Positions 1-13,339 of a stretch of DNA of 64,000 nucleotides are shown here, in pieces. The stretch comes from Basidiobolus meristosporus CBS 931.73 (Eukaryota; Basidiobolomycota; Basidiobolomycetes; Basidiobolales; Basidiobolaceae), in NCBI GenBank assembly GCA_002104905.1, contig MCFE01000341.1, positions 1-64,000 on the forward strand, given 5' to 3'. The stretch's first letter is position 1. Each line of letters begins with the position of its first letter. The translations under genes and the position numbers were made by a program. The notes beneath the pieces are model-generated. The model ran no database searches and was not told the origin of the DNA. It worked only from the letters and a program-made list of their open reading frames with translations.

Positions 1-1069
1 GATCCTGTGGTCGCGAATGTGCCGTGAACGGGATGGAAGCTCACAGCATTCACTGCATAGACATTGGAGTTCTCGCGATGGCACTTGAACGAGAAATTGC
101 TCCTAATATTCGATAGAGTAAGTGGCGGCTAACATTGGTGCATGTGGATGAACATATCTGCTTACCCCTGGTCCTTATCCTCTACATATTGAACGCCAAT
201 ACGACCTTCAATAGAACCAACAAGATAGCCGGCGGAGTTGGGGAAACAGCTGATAGAGCGCGTCTGCCACTTGAGGGGAGAAGTAAGGGTCTAGTATGTA
301 ACAACCTAAGGTTAGAGCTGCAAACGCTATGATTCGTTAGGTCAAAAAAGCAGCCTACCTTGTAAGGGGTGGTTGGGTTATTCAAGTTGAAGACAAGGAT
401 ATGTCTCTCCGCTGTGCCAACAACCATAAGGGGGAATGTACTGTCCATAGCATAGCAGCGCTCTGGCAAGTTCACAGTGCCGACTGGGGTAGGGCTTCTA
501 GTATCCCAGTACTATAGAAATAATTAAGTATCCTCGTGAGGGGTTGGTCTAGTATACTGAGAACGTACTTTGACAGTTTTGTCCCAACTGCCAGTGGCCA
601 CAATGTTTTGATCGCCAACCCACTGAATGCAGCTAATGGGTGCATCGTGTTGTGCAATTTGTTGGGATTGACCGGTAGCTGTGTCGAACAGCTTGGCGGT
701 TTTGTCGGCACTACCGGAAGCCACCTTGGACCCGTCCTTTTGTTGGTTGAAAGAAATAACACGGGAATTAGTTGAGCGCAAGACGGGCCGGTTATGCACC
801 AGTAAGTATCATGGAAAACCTACTTTACTCCATTTGCAGCAAAGAACAGGGCCATCGTGATTGTACATGGCCTTTCCTACAGTGCTGCCATTTTGCTGTA
901 CTTCGTAAATTCTAACCTATAAAAGTCGTTTTTTCAGCACCAAAACTCGTAGATCGTCGCAAAAAACAGGAAATGTACTAACTTGGTTATCCCATGAAGA
1001 GACAGCCAAGAAATCAGCTTGCGTGCTAAAAGATAATTCGGAGATTCCGTCCTCGGGGGGTTGCGAAAC
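1..1069 (-). CDS. RAE1: RAE1/GLE2-like WD40 mRNA export factor, partial (runs off left edge)
   Basis: WD40 beta-propeller protein of the RAE1/Gle2 family, which docks at the nuclear pore through Nup98-type GLEBS motifs and acts in mRNA export. Exons placed by splice sites and phase: 983-1069, 824-916, 569-736, 359-511, 166-290 and 1-102. Recognisable family blocks in order are [88 protein letters not shown] and, at the edge, [12 protein letters not shown]. These match RAE1 repeat order closely. The last part of the propeller lies beyond position 1. The first coding exon is not identified; it should lie between 1070 and COG2, and no convincing ATG exon was found. Divergently arranged with COG2, so the roughly 450 bp between them probably holds both promoters. 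Confidence 0.9.
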
Positions 1070-1518
1070 CTAGATCAAGGGCACGACAGCGTTAGATGAG
1101 GGCGGAGTTGGACAGTGTGGGATGGAAAAGGGGCGTGTCTCGAAAGATACCTCGAAATCTTTGTTGACGTTACTTGATAGCATGAGGGGAACTTTCGAAA
1201 GTGGCTAACGACGGTGAACGAGGTTTTCGCTTGCCAGGGAATACTTAATCGGCCTATTTGCTCGCCTATTACAAAGATGTTTTTTTTACGAGTAAAAATT
1301 CGATCAAAACACGAACTTCCCTTGATTTGTATTGAAATTTTCCACATGAACCTTGCCGCGTAGGGTTCATTTCATGCACAATATGATGCTTAAATTCTAT
1401 CCAATCCAATGACTTAGTCACAGTTCAGCGTTGATTCCGATCGGCTAGTCGGACTCCTAATCATTGTAAGCCGTTGTTAGTCAGTCGGCCTTTAGCACCG
1501 TCATATTTATAAAGTGAG
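1070..1518. other. Divergent intergenic region between RAE1 and COG2
   Basis: Region of 449 bp between the first placed RAE1 exon (-) and the COG2 start (+). It should contain the missing 5' exon of RAE1 and two promoters. A minus-strand open frame at 1075-1347 does not resemble the RAE1 N-terminus and overlaps the splice acceptor side. No clear TATA box was seen. Confidence 0.4.
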
Positions 1519-4068
1519 ATGGAGATAGAACGATACTCCTCCCCCATCATGAATGGGAAGCAATCTTCTCTACCCATGGAGCGCTCTTCGACCCACCGGA
1601 TTCCCTTCGACAGTGAAACCTTCCTAACGGACAGGAGACACATGCCGCTTCAGCAGATTAAGGAGGAATTGGAGTTCCAGCTAGCTATAGTAAAGAACCA
1701 TCTTGTCGAACTAATTAACAAAGATTACACCGAGTTTTTGGATTTGGTGACCAACCTGGTGGACGTTGACAAGGTGGTGGACTTGGTCAGAGAACCCTTG
1801 AAGAATACCGAGTCTGAGGTCAAGGTGGAGTATCGCTTTTATTCGATAGACCGACTTTTTCGAGTCTTACTCAACTACAAGATTCCCAGATGATACGCGA
1901 CAACATGATTTCCATTGAAAAAGCTTTGGAGGAGAAGTTGAATTACCGTAGCTCCATCCGGGAAAAGAAAGTAAACTATGTTCTGGCACAAACCAAACTT
2001 CGTTGGACCTTTTATTGATTAAGCTTGGCTTTAGGCGAGTCTCCAACTTATATTAAACCTAGCGCATTCGGTGGAGAAAATCGAGTATTTGCTGAAGGAG
2101 GAGCAACTAGAGGAGGACTCCGCTCTGCAGGCTGAGAATCCGCAGAGGTAACATTTAGAGTGTAGATGCGCGGCAGCATGGTCCATTGGCTCACGTATTC
2201 TAAGCACATCCACTGCGACCACTATATCGAAGTTCATGGAGAGAATAGCCATGGAATACAACCAGATAAGATACTATGTGAAGAAGGGAAAGGATCTGCC
2301 GTTCGTTGCTCAAATGGAGCCTGTAAGTTTTCCGACTTCTCTCCGGCCTTGTTTCCAAACACTAACGATCTCGTATACCCACCAAATAGCGCATTGAAGG
2401 GATCAAAAAAACCCTACAAACAAGGCTGTCCTCAGGCCTTCAAGTTCTGTTTGAAGACATCGCTCAAGGTCGACAATCGGCCGACACCTTGGCGTCGTTA
2501 ACACAGAATCTTCGCACATATGCCCTGATCGACAGGGCTGCCGATGCAGAGGAGATCTTTCGTCTTCAGTTTGTGGCCCCATTCATTCGCAAGGTACACG
2601 GAGCACTTCAACTGATCAAGGACATCCATCTAATCTCCCTTTCTAGGTGGTGACGCCGGAGGCACTGGGAGGCAAGAACGAGGCCGACAAGCTAAGAGCA
2701 ATGTTCGATAATATCATAGACTTTGCCAGCACCAAATGCTCGAGCATTCTCAACATCACCCAAAACGTGCTCCGTGGCACAGAGTACGAGCTCCTCATCC
2801 ACGGCATATGGAAGGAGGTGATCGACAACATCAACCAAAACCTCGCCAAGATCTACTCGACCGAGAATCCGGACTGCTTCCAACTCCGGTACAAGCTGGC
2901 CGTCGATTTCGTCATGAGATTCGAGAAACTCTGTGCCTCGCGCAAGACTTTTCTCTACCTGCGAGCGCACCCTTCATACCAGGGCTTTATGGCATCATGG
3001 GAGCTGAAGAAATACTACCAAACCCGCTTGCACGAGATATCCCGTCAGTTCGAGGAGACCCTTCAGCGACACGGCAGAGAGATCGAGGGCAAAGTGCTGC
3101 CTGCCACCCAATCCCTGATCGCCCTGGCAAGTTATTGCTGGACAGACGAAGTGTACTTGGATCAGCTGGCCCCGAGCTTTTGGAGGCTGACGTTCCAGCT
3201 GTTGGCCAGATACAAAAGCTGGATGGATGATCTGCTATCGGAGTTCTCCGAGCAAGGAGGAATCCAGCTGGAAAAATCGAGAAGCCAAACGAGCCCATAC
3301 CCTTCCTCAACCGGGATGTCTCGGTCGACGAGTACCCCTTCCAACAGCGTAGCCACTGGGGTCACGAGTGAAGACTCGGTTCTGAAATACTTGGCTGCCC
3401 TCTCCCACGACATCAACCACGTTCATACCGAGTTCGAGCGACTGTTTCACGACAGGATATCCAGGAGACTACCTAGTGATCCTATATACAAGCAGAGCCT
3501 TGACGACGCCCTGCACGAGATAACATCCAAGCAAAAGTCCATTGGTGACCGGGTGACCCAGTGCTTGATTAAAAAATGCTCGGACCAACTGCGCTTGGTC
3601 AGGAATGTTACCGGCCAGTATCGACATACCAACCGTAAGCCCCCTACCCAAAGCTCCCCATACGTCCAGGTGATATTCGGGCCGGTGGTCAACTACTTCC
3701 ATCCCGAGAATAGCCATTTCGACTCCAGCGAGACTGAGAAATGGACCGAGGCCATCGCGAACGCCGTCACCTCCAAATTCGCCGCCATCCTCTCGGAGCT
3801 TCTGACCACGCTGCAGCGCACGGAAGAGAGTCTGAAGCGGCTCAAGAAAGGGAAGCGCACCGGGACGGCGCTTGCATCGTCGCTGTTTTCTTCCTCCGGG
3901 GCTGCGAGCACGTTGAGTGACGAAGACAAAATCCGCCTGCAGCTGCTTCTCGATGTCAAGAGGTATCAGCAGGAGCTGGCCAAGTTAGGCGTGCCGCTGG
4001 AAAAGATCCAGGACCTGGACGAGCTTCGGAACACGGTCTCGCCGTACCAAGAGCTAGAGCGCACGTAG
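1519..4068 (+). CDS. COG2: Conserved oligomeric Golgi complex subunit 2
   Basis: COG2, a lobe-A subunit of the COG tethering complex that handles retrograde vesicles at the Golgi. Six exons: 1519-1824, 1890-1970, 2035-2147, 2205-2322, 2390-2593, 2647-4068, giving about 747 residues, close to the usual length of COG2. The N-terminal block FDSETFLTDRR, then LVELINKDYTEFLDLVTNLVDVD, is the COG2 signature. The large last exon carries VTPEALGG, the conserved AVDFVMRFEKL, LRAHPSYQGFMASWELKKYYQTR, and CWTDEVYLDQLAPSFWRLTFQLLARY. A Ser/Thr-rich linker (QTSPYPSSTGMSRSTSTPSN) interrupts the C-terminal half. The ATG at 1519 opens directly into the conserved N-terminus. The first intron uses a weaker donor (AAG|GTGGAG), so that junction could shift by a codon or two. 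Internal splice phases all close. Confidence 0.92.
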
Positions 4069-4672
4069 CAACATGGTTGGCGACGAAACAGCATCAACCA
4101 CCAGTGTTAGCATCAGTATTTCCCATGGCACCAACTAACCCACCCATAACACCCGTAACACCCCAATCCCCCGGTGCTCTCATCCGTATTTCCATGGCAT
4201 AAACCATTGTTTCAAGTAAACTGCAAAATAGACCCATTGGACAAACATTGGAAGGAGGATTTGCATGAAACACAATAAAACACAATAAAATTGCTGTGGT
4301 TCAGATCATCGTTTATTTTGACAACACCTGGCCTTGCATCCCGTGGAATTGCCCGATCCGATCGACCCTGGGTTGTTGCACGGAAGAGGGGCGACACTCA
4401 CCCGCGGAAATAGTTCCTCTTGCCCATTGCATCGGTTGCAACGTCTCGCACCGTCGAACAATTGGCCCGTATTATTTCGAGGCTCGCTCTCGCCCTTGCC
4501 CCTCCCCCTCCCCTCAGGCTAGTTTCACATTTGGGCTCCATGCATAGGGGTAAGGGGATGTTATAGAGTACAGCTTCGATCAAACACCTGTGTTGTTGGG
4601 ACCTCTAAGGATGCACATGAGGTGCGCACCTGGCAGCACACCCGATTCTCCAACAATGGCTGAAACCAGACG
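4069..4672. other. Intergenic region downstream of COG2
   Basis: About 600 bp between the COG2 stop and the tyrosinase promoter. It holds the presumed COG2 3' UTR and upstream sequence of the tyrosinase gene. Short open frames on both strands have no conserved features. No RNA gene or repeat was seen. Confidence 0.5.
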
Positions 4673-4680
4673 TATATAAG
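4673..4680 (+). promoter_or_regulatory. TATA box of the tyrosinase gene
   Basis: TATATAAG lies 104 bp before the tyrosinase ATG at 4784, a usual distance allowing a short 5' UTR. It is called from sequence and position only. Confidence 0.5.
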
Positions 4681-4783
4681 ATTCGCCCGGAGCCCACTGA
4701 CTGACCGATTAGATCTATAGTGTTGGCGTGATTCCCCTGACACTCACATCACCTCTTGCATTCTACTTTTTACATCAGTGAAC

Positions 4784-6358
4784 ATGAAGAGTCTACTCCG
4801 GTTGTGGATGGCCTGCTCCCTTACCATCGGGATGGTCACCTCCCAGCGCACCGGCGGATGCAGCAAAGTCACCATTCGCAAGGAGGTAAGGCAGATGAGC
4901 GCCCAGGAGTGGGATGATTTCGTGAACGCCATCAAGAGACTACACACCGGACCACCACCAACGATCTACGACAAGTTTGTCGACATCCATCTGCAGAGTG
5001 TTCCCGTGGCCCATGCTATCCCAGCGTTCTTCCCATGGCATCGAATGTTCGTCAAGGCATTCGAGCAACAACTCCAGCAAATCAATCCAAACATCGCCAT
5101 CCCTTACTGGGTAAGTGCCCCCGCTTGCCTCGGGCGTCCCACTGACCACTGACCCTAGTTGCCCCCAACAGGACTGGACCATAGACTCCCAAGCCCCGGA
5201 GAAGAGTGTCGTGTGGAGCGCCAAGCACTTTGGGTCTAGCGGGGACGCGAATTGTGTCACCGATGGCCCGTTTGCGGGCTGGATCATGAACACCCCCAAG
5301 CCACACTGCCTGCGGCGCAAGTGGAACAAAGGGAAGCAGATCAGCGCACTCTACCCGCCCGAGCTACTCTCGAAAATCCTCAACGAGGCCAAAAGCTACT
5401 CGGAATTCCGAAGCGCGGTCGAGGCTGCCCCACACGGTCTGGTCCACGTCAACATAGGAAGCGACGGAGGGGACCTTAGCACTATGTGGAGTCCAAATGA
5501 GTAAGTCTTCTTCTGAATCAGCCCTGAACTCCCATACTTACTGGCTCGCCTCCCGGTAGTCCCATCTTCTGGGTGCATCACTCATTCGTCGACAAGATCT
5601 GGTCGGATTTCCAGTTGTTGAAGCCGGCACTTGCGGGCACCTACGACGGAAGGGACAAATCCAACCGTACGGTGACCGTGAACGATGTCGTGACTCCCTT
5701 CAACGTACGTGTTGGCGATATATTGAACACAAACAACGCTCCCCTATGCTACCGATACACAAACCCAATGCTCACTACCCGTGGGTATGTCAAGCCCGCA
5801 GCCAACCCATCAACCCCAGCCGCCGCCAGCCAGCCGACGAGCAGTGCCAATTCCCGTGCTGGTGCCAAGAGTCCTGGCAGAAAGCGGAGTGTCGACTCGG
5901 AGCTTGGCTGCACCATTGACCCGGACGACCGCTCCGACCAGACTGGTCTTCGTACACCCCACAGACTCCCAGAGAAGTGGGTGGAGATGATGGAGCTCAA
6001 CCACGAACGCGTGAAGGCGATGGAGGATCAATACGCGGTGTTCATCAATTCGCTGAACAAAGAGCACTCGTACGTCTCCCCCATCTCCCTCTCACGTCAC
6101 TCGGAGACGGTCGAGCAGTTTGTCCACGGGAAGATTGAAACATTGGACCTCTTCAAAGGGATCTCCAAGATACCTGTCCTCAATCTCACCCGCCTGGTCC
6201 ATGTTGGCGAGCCGGTGAACAAAGCGGTGGCCCCGGTGATCGACTTGGTAGATGGGCTGTTGAACAACCAGAGGCCCAACCCCCAGCCCGAGTCGAACAC
6301 CTATCAGACCGAGGATGTGTTGAGTATAAAAATTTCCGGATTGAACCTTGGCCTTTAA
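4784..6358 (+). CDS. Secreted tyrosinase (type-3 copper oxidase)
   Basis: Tyrosinase/catechol-oxidase family enzyme, oxidising monophenols or diphenols to quinones (melanin-type chemistry). Three exons (4784-5110, 5172-5500, 5560-6358) give 484 residues. A signal peptide occupies roughly residues 1-20 (MKSLLRLWMACSLTIGMVTS), so the product is probably secreted or vacuolar. CuA histidines are visible at 69, 77 and 86 (DIHLQ, AHAIPAFFPWHRMF). CuB histidines are at 197 and 201 (PHGLVHVNIG) and in the SPNDPIFWVHH motif at 225/226, split across intron 2. All six ligands are present, so it should be active. The region after about residue 300 is low-complexity (Ala/Ser/Pro-rich near PSTPAAASQPTSSANS) and then a poorly conserved tail; many fungal tyrosinases have a C-terminal domain that is removed on activation, but that is inference here. 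The ATG at 4784 is chosen because it opens the signal peptide. Confidence 0.9.
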
Positions 6359-6584
6359 GCATCATCATAATACCGATCGTACTGAATTTCCTCACATTAC
6401 CATTTCTTGGTTTGGTGCAGCGTTTGGTTGATTCCTTCTTTTTTGGACCTAATTCCTGTGCTATTTATTCTCTACCTTACCTTATCTATAGATATCCAAA
6501 AAACCAATTAAATCCCTTATTATTACGGGTATGTCCCGACATCGGAGACATGTTTCTTTATTCAACTTGAGATACACTTCGTAT

Positions 6585-7967
<1,383 letters not shown>

Positions 7968-8030
7968 TCAAAGTAGGAGAAGAAAGGGGGAAAGGAGGAA
8001 ACGTACTAGATGGTAGTGGAAAAAGGTCGT

Positions 8031-8040
8031 CCCTTTTATC
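8031..8040 (-). promoter_or_regulatory. TATA-like element of the polyubiquitin gene
   Basis: On the minus strand this reads GATAAAAGGG, about 70 bp upstream of the polyubiquitin ATG, with pyrimidine-rich sequence between. Position and sequence fit a TATA element. Confidence 0.4.
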
Positions 8041-8652
8041 GCCTGGAGGATGATTGAGGAGACTGCGATATCTGATGAGTAATACGTAAATTCCCCCTAA
8101 TATGCAACAATCATCCCTGAGAGCCAATTAGCATCCATTACGCCATTGGGTACTCAATCATGTGGAAGTAAATATAGATTAAGATATTATTAATCTGTCC
8201 CAAGTCCAATCCACATATTTCCGGATATCGATGACCGATTGGAACAAGTCACTTGATTGACGAGGTTACACACAGCAGCAGAAGGTTCCTACGATATTGC
8301 CTAGGATACTGTCATCATTCCCAGAATCTGACGCAGCAGTCTATTCCATCATACATTGAACCAGTCTATTGATTATCAAGAGTATCTATTCGATAGATAG
8401 TTTTAGGTGGAAATGAATAGTCGATGCGCGCGTTTAGGATTAGCTAGTGCTTCGAAGACAATTGGTAACGTCATTTGAAAATACACAGGAAACTATGCAA
8501 CAAGAGACTCCTCTATTTATGCTTTTGGCGACATCTATTTGTTCAATTCTAAAAGTAGCAACAAAGGAGAACGAATAAGAAAGTAAAGAATAGGGTTTGT
8601 GTGAGGCAAGGAATATGAGAAAGAAGAAACGACAACCAGGACGATATGACCA
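8041..8652. other. Intergenic region between polyubiquitin and UTP4
   Basis: About 610 bp, AT-rich, between the UTP4 stop and the polyubiquitin promoter; it must hold upstream control sequence for polyubiquitin and the UTP4 3' UTR. No open frame with conserved features, RNA gene or repeat was seen. Confidence 0.5.
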
Positions 8653-11293
8653 TTATGTGCCATACTTGGCTTTGTAGAAGGAAGGTGGAAGCTTCTCCAA
8701 AATGGCGAACCAGGGCCTCTCAACTACACATAGTGAATCGGGTCCGGTGAAGTCAAGGAACATGAGCGGCTGGTATTTGAACAGGGCTTGGAAGTTCTGG
8801 TCGAACTGCATCATCTTCTGTCCCATAGGCTGGTTGGCTTCGAGTGTGAGGGCAGAGATGACCTTGGGATTGAAGTTGGACTCGGTGATTTTCTTACGGA
8901 TCTCTTTGCTGATCTTGGACTGCTCCTTGGTGATCTCAATACGCTTACGCTTGGCAATATTGATGATAGTGTCTTTTTCAACGGGTTTGGTGATGTCGAC
9001 CATGCACATGTAGTTGGCACCCCAGAGCATGATGGTGTTCTTACGGGCAGGGTTGAAGCTGACCCCCATGATCTTCTCTTTGAGTTGCATGAACCGGGTG
9101 GGGAGGTTTTGAGAGTACTGTCTAGACCAGTCGGTCAATCGCTTGGCCTCGATGTCATACAGATAGAACTCGTTGGAGGAGAGTGGGACTACTAGTGTGG
9201 GTGAATACGAATGGAAATAAAGACCGGTGTGAACTGAGGAGAATTTAGGGAGAGTGCAATGGTATTGAAGTGCATCCAGGTTATAAACAAATATCCGGTT
9301 GAACAAGTCGCCACTTGCGAGCCACTGGCCATCAGCACTCACGCTCAGAGAAGAGATGGTTCCCACTCTGTCATCGTCGTTTTGAGCTTCGTCATCAGTC
9401 ATCATCCCGTCGCCATGATGTTGGCCGAAAGTGCGAAGGATCTCGAACGACCCATTCTCCCACTCTGACAAGTCGATGATCTTGATGTAGGAATCGGTGG
9501 TGGCGATCACAAGCTTGCTAGAGTCGGGGGTGAACAGAATATGATGGGCTCCCTTGTAGGGGTTCAGTCTGCTGGTGACCGCTTCCGAGGGGAAGCTCTT
9601 GATCTTTTGAATCTTCACGACGCTAGGATTGCTTGGGTTCTCCGTCAGTCTGAAGAGCTTGATGTTGTAGATGTCCGACACGGCAATCCACTGGCCATCC
9701 TCAGAAATGGCGCTGGCAATGATGTGGTTCTCATCCTTGAGTTTGATCTCCAGCAAACTCTCCAGGTTCTCAATCAATCCGAGATCTGTACCAATCTCTA
9801 GGTTTCCGTATGGCTGCATAGGGGGCGCAGCCTTGCCAAGCTTCCAAACTCGGATGGAGTTCGGGAAGCGGCACATCAGCAACCGCTTAGCTTTGGACAT
9901 GGAGATCAGTGGCTTTTGGGGGAAGTAGGGAAGGCGCCATTGATTCATGTTGGGGAATTCCGCAGCAGGACAAACGACCAATTGCACATCCACACCTCCA
10001 GACACTAAGGCATTGACAGGGCGGCTTTCGTCCAACGCCAGGGCCTTGACATCGTGCGAGTGGTATCTACGGGTACCGGCCAAGATCCATTTCATCTCGG
10101 ACTTGGGTGCCTCAGCAGAGCTGGAGTCCTTCTTTTTTCTGCTGACAGGAGTGTAGTTGGCATTCTCCACCAGTCGGAATTGAATGACCTTCCTGTCTAC
10201 GCCCGAAGTGAAGACGGTGTTACCCTCCTAGATAAGTTCCGATAATCAGCACAACGATGCCGGGATACGCCGTGTTGGCATAATGCAGTACAAACCTCGT
10301 TAGCAACTACACACAATATGTCGGCGGAGTGTGCGTTGAAGCTTTGAATCATGGTGCCCATCTCACCGTCCCAGAACTTCACATGGCCCAATGAGTCTCC
10401 ACTGACAATGCATCCATTCCTATCAGTAGCAACAAATGTAAGTAAGCGGGGTTTCCGATTTCCATGGTGCAGTGAGTGCCTTACTTGAGAATCTTGACTG
10501 CCCATACGAGGGTATCTTCACGACCGAATCTTTCGACAGTCATGCGAGAGGTGGGTCTTCCTAGCTTGACGTCCCACTTTCTGATACTGCTGTCGGCAGA
10601 ACCGGTGACGATAACCTTGTCATCGGGGCTCCAAGCCAAAGACAGGATACGGGCTATCCCACAATAAACCGTCAACACCAAACCTTCTTGACACCCAGCA
10701 ACCATGATATTTACCTTTTTGCTTAACAAAGGATCTTTCGAAGGAGAGATCTCCGTCGATGATATTGAAGATTCGGATACAGCCGTCCTCACAACCAACT
10801 GCTAGCTTTGTTCCGGAATTGTTGGCAGCCAAACACCACACGGCACCACCGTGAGAATCGATGGTTTGCTACGATGTGAAGGAATACATTAGTGAGCTAC
10901 GGTCTAGACTCCGACGCCCAAGGCTGCGTGCAGCGAAAATACCTTAGGGCACAAAGTTGTGAGGTCCCATTCGGTAATCAGGGAATTCAAACCAGCAGAG
11001 AAGAGTCTAGGGGACTCGGACAAAAGTTTCTTTTGGGCCTCAGCCTTCTCTTCGGGGGTGTCATAATCGTCGTCACCCAGGACAATCTGGTGGGCCCAGG
11101 TCAGAGCTTCAATGTTATAGCTAGCACCACCCGGAATGATCTTTTCAAGGTGCCAATTCTTTGGGTTCCATATTTCGATGTCTCCCCCAGCCCTAGCACA
11201 TGCCAACAGGGACTTGGTGGATTTGGGAGCAAAAGTGAGCGCGTTGATCGCCGCTGGGGTGTAATCGACAAAACGACACCTGTGAACCTCCAT
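8653..11293 (-). CDS. UTP4: UTP4 (cirhin-type) WD40 protein of the small-subunit processome
   Basis: Two-propeller WD40 protein of the t-UTP/UTP-A complex, which binds nascent pre-rRNA in the nucleolus and is needed for pre-18S processing. Five exons: 10943-11293, 10715-10868, 10485-10653, 10296-10419, 8653-10227, giving 790 residues (yeast Utp4 is similar in length). The N-terminus MEVHRCRFVDYTPAAINAL and blocks AGLNSLITEWDL, LAVGCEDGCIRIF, SLAWSPDDKVIVTGSADSSI, NGCIVSGDSLGHVKFWD, and TSGVDRKVIQFRLV follow the order of cirhin. The second propeller includes SHDVKALAL followed by LVSGGVDVQLV. The C-terminus lies in the long last exon, ending at the stop at 8653. All five exons join in phase. 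Divergent from histone H3. Confidence 0.9.
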
Positions 11294-12224
11294 TTCGAAA
11301 CAGAGAGGAATCGGGGGGATAAAAACAGAGGTTTGGCTTATACAATAACTGGAGTTTTTTTTTATTTTTTCCTTGGATTCTGCGCAAACAGTGAATCAAT
11401 TTTCGGATGATTCCTCCTTTTGCCGCTAGCCTTCTGGCTACCCAGATTTTTTTCTTTTTTTTTCACGAATCTCACTATTTCGTGGATTCTTGATTAACTG
11501 GTGGTTTAACTTCATCCGTCAGCTACCTCTACATGTGAAGGTGCGTGGGGTGTGGGATGTGAAGATGGCTGCCAGTGGTTATCCCTTCTGCCCCTTGTAC
11601 AGCTATGGCGACGGACTTCCATCTGTTCAAAAACTCAGGCTTTGCTACGCTTCTAGGGGTGAAGCGTTTCATTTGTAGACAGGGGCGGGTTAGTTGTGAG
11701 CTTATGGGTAGAGTCTAATGAGTGCGGTCTCCATTCTCCTGATGGTGTGCGTCGACGGGACATCTCGCACGATTAGAGCTGAATAGGCGTTGCTCTCTAT
11801 CACCTTTTGTGACTTCAGAATAGATGCATCTAGATGTTACCTCTGATACAGTAACTGAAGATCATTGGAGGTAGGGTTCCAAGGATTCGACAACGGAATT
11901 GATTGGTGGAGGCCCAATTCGAAGGGAAAGGGTTGAGAAAAGGGTGGTTCTATTGCCATTGTTATGCCTTTCATTTAGCCAGCCAATACAATGGTATATA
12001 TATACGCACCACTCCTAAGGCTAAGGTGATATCATTCTATATGATACTTTATCAAACGATATTTGTATAGATGTGAATCAGAGCATTCCTTCCACACCAA
12101 TCAACTAATCATATAGAGAGTCGGAGCATGTATATTCATCCGATATGTCGCAGCTTATTCTCATAATCCTGCTTTGATTCTAGAAACTTTTATTTGCTCT
12201 GTGAAAGACCAGTTTAATCGCAAC
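11294..12224. other. Divergent intergenic region between UTP4 and histone H3
   Basis: About 930 bp between two divergent genes. It contains T-rich tracts near 11355-11370 and 11448-11462, directly upstream of UTP4, and an alternating TA stretch at about 11995-12003. No coding frame with conserved features or RNA gene was seen. Confidence 0.5.
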
Positions 12225-12233
12225 TATAAAAGG
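12225..12233 (+). promoter_or_regulatory. TATA box of histone H3
   Basis: TATAAAAGG lies 91 bp before the H3 ATG, followed by a pyrimidine-rich leader (CTCTCCCTTCTGCTCCCC). A strong consensus TATA at this spacing suits a highly expressed, S-phase histone gene. Confidence 0.65.
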
Positions 12234-12264
12234 CTCTCCCTTCTGCTCCCCGCTCTCTTTCTAA

Positions 12265-12726
<462 letters not shown>

Positions 12727-13339
12727 ACTAGTCCCCGTCTTTTAATCTTCCCAAGTGAAATTTTTTTATTCTCCCTATGGTCGTTCTTAGTTGCTTTTTA
12801 CGTGTATAGTTTTTTGTGTTTCCCTCCAATTGCCTTTAGTTCGGTCTAGAAATAAAGCCCCTCACCAAACCAGTGACAACGGCCCGAACTTTCCTCCTAA
12901 CGCCATCTTCGGATGGGCAACACCGACCAAGGGTTCCCTTGGCTGCTGCCGGGGCCGCCTTCGGTCCACTTGGCTTGTGATGATGGCGTGCAGTCAGATG
13001 ACCCTCAGGAAGTACCAAATTGGCCACCCCAATATGGCCATGCGCCTTGAGCCAATAGAATCCTAACTCAGGGTGTAGAGATGCAATCTTTGAGACAAAC
13101 ATGAATGTACCACGAAGACTCAATTGAAATCGAAATCGAAATAGAAATGAGAATCGAGCACTCCGCAGGTAATCTCGACGTCTACTTCAAGTATGTTTAT
13201 CGCTCGAATCACTGTCACAACAATCTGGTGTATTGGGCTGAGTGCTATTAAAATGATGTACAAAGTAAGGTGGAAATATTAGGGCTCTAGAAACGATGGG
13301 AACGGGGTCTAACGGAGTGGGCTGGATCCGCGGGTCCTC
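12727..13339. other. Intergenic region between convergent H3 and UTP16-like genes
   Basis: About 610 bp with both 3' UTRs. A short imperfect GAAATC repeat lies at about 13125-13147. Open frames at 12791-13066 (+) and 12836-13123 (-) show no conserved features and are treated as chance. Confidence 0.5.

Noticed and set aside
2736-3230. Second plus-strand frame of 164 residues within COG2
   Set aside because: Overlaps the conserved COG2 exon in another frame and lacks recognisable features.
12836-13123. Minus-strand frame downstream of histone H3
   Set aside because: No conserved features; lies in the shared 3' UTR region of two convergent genes.
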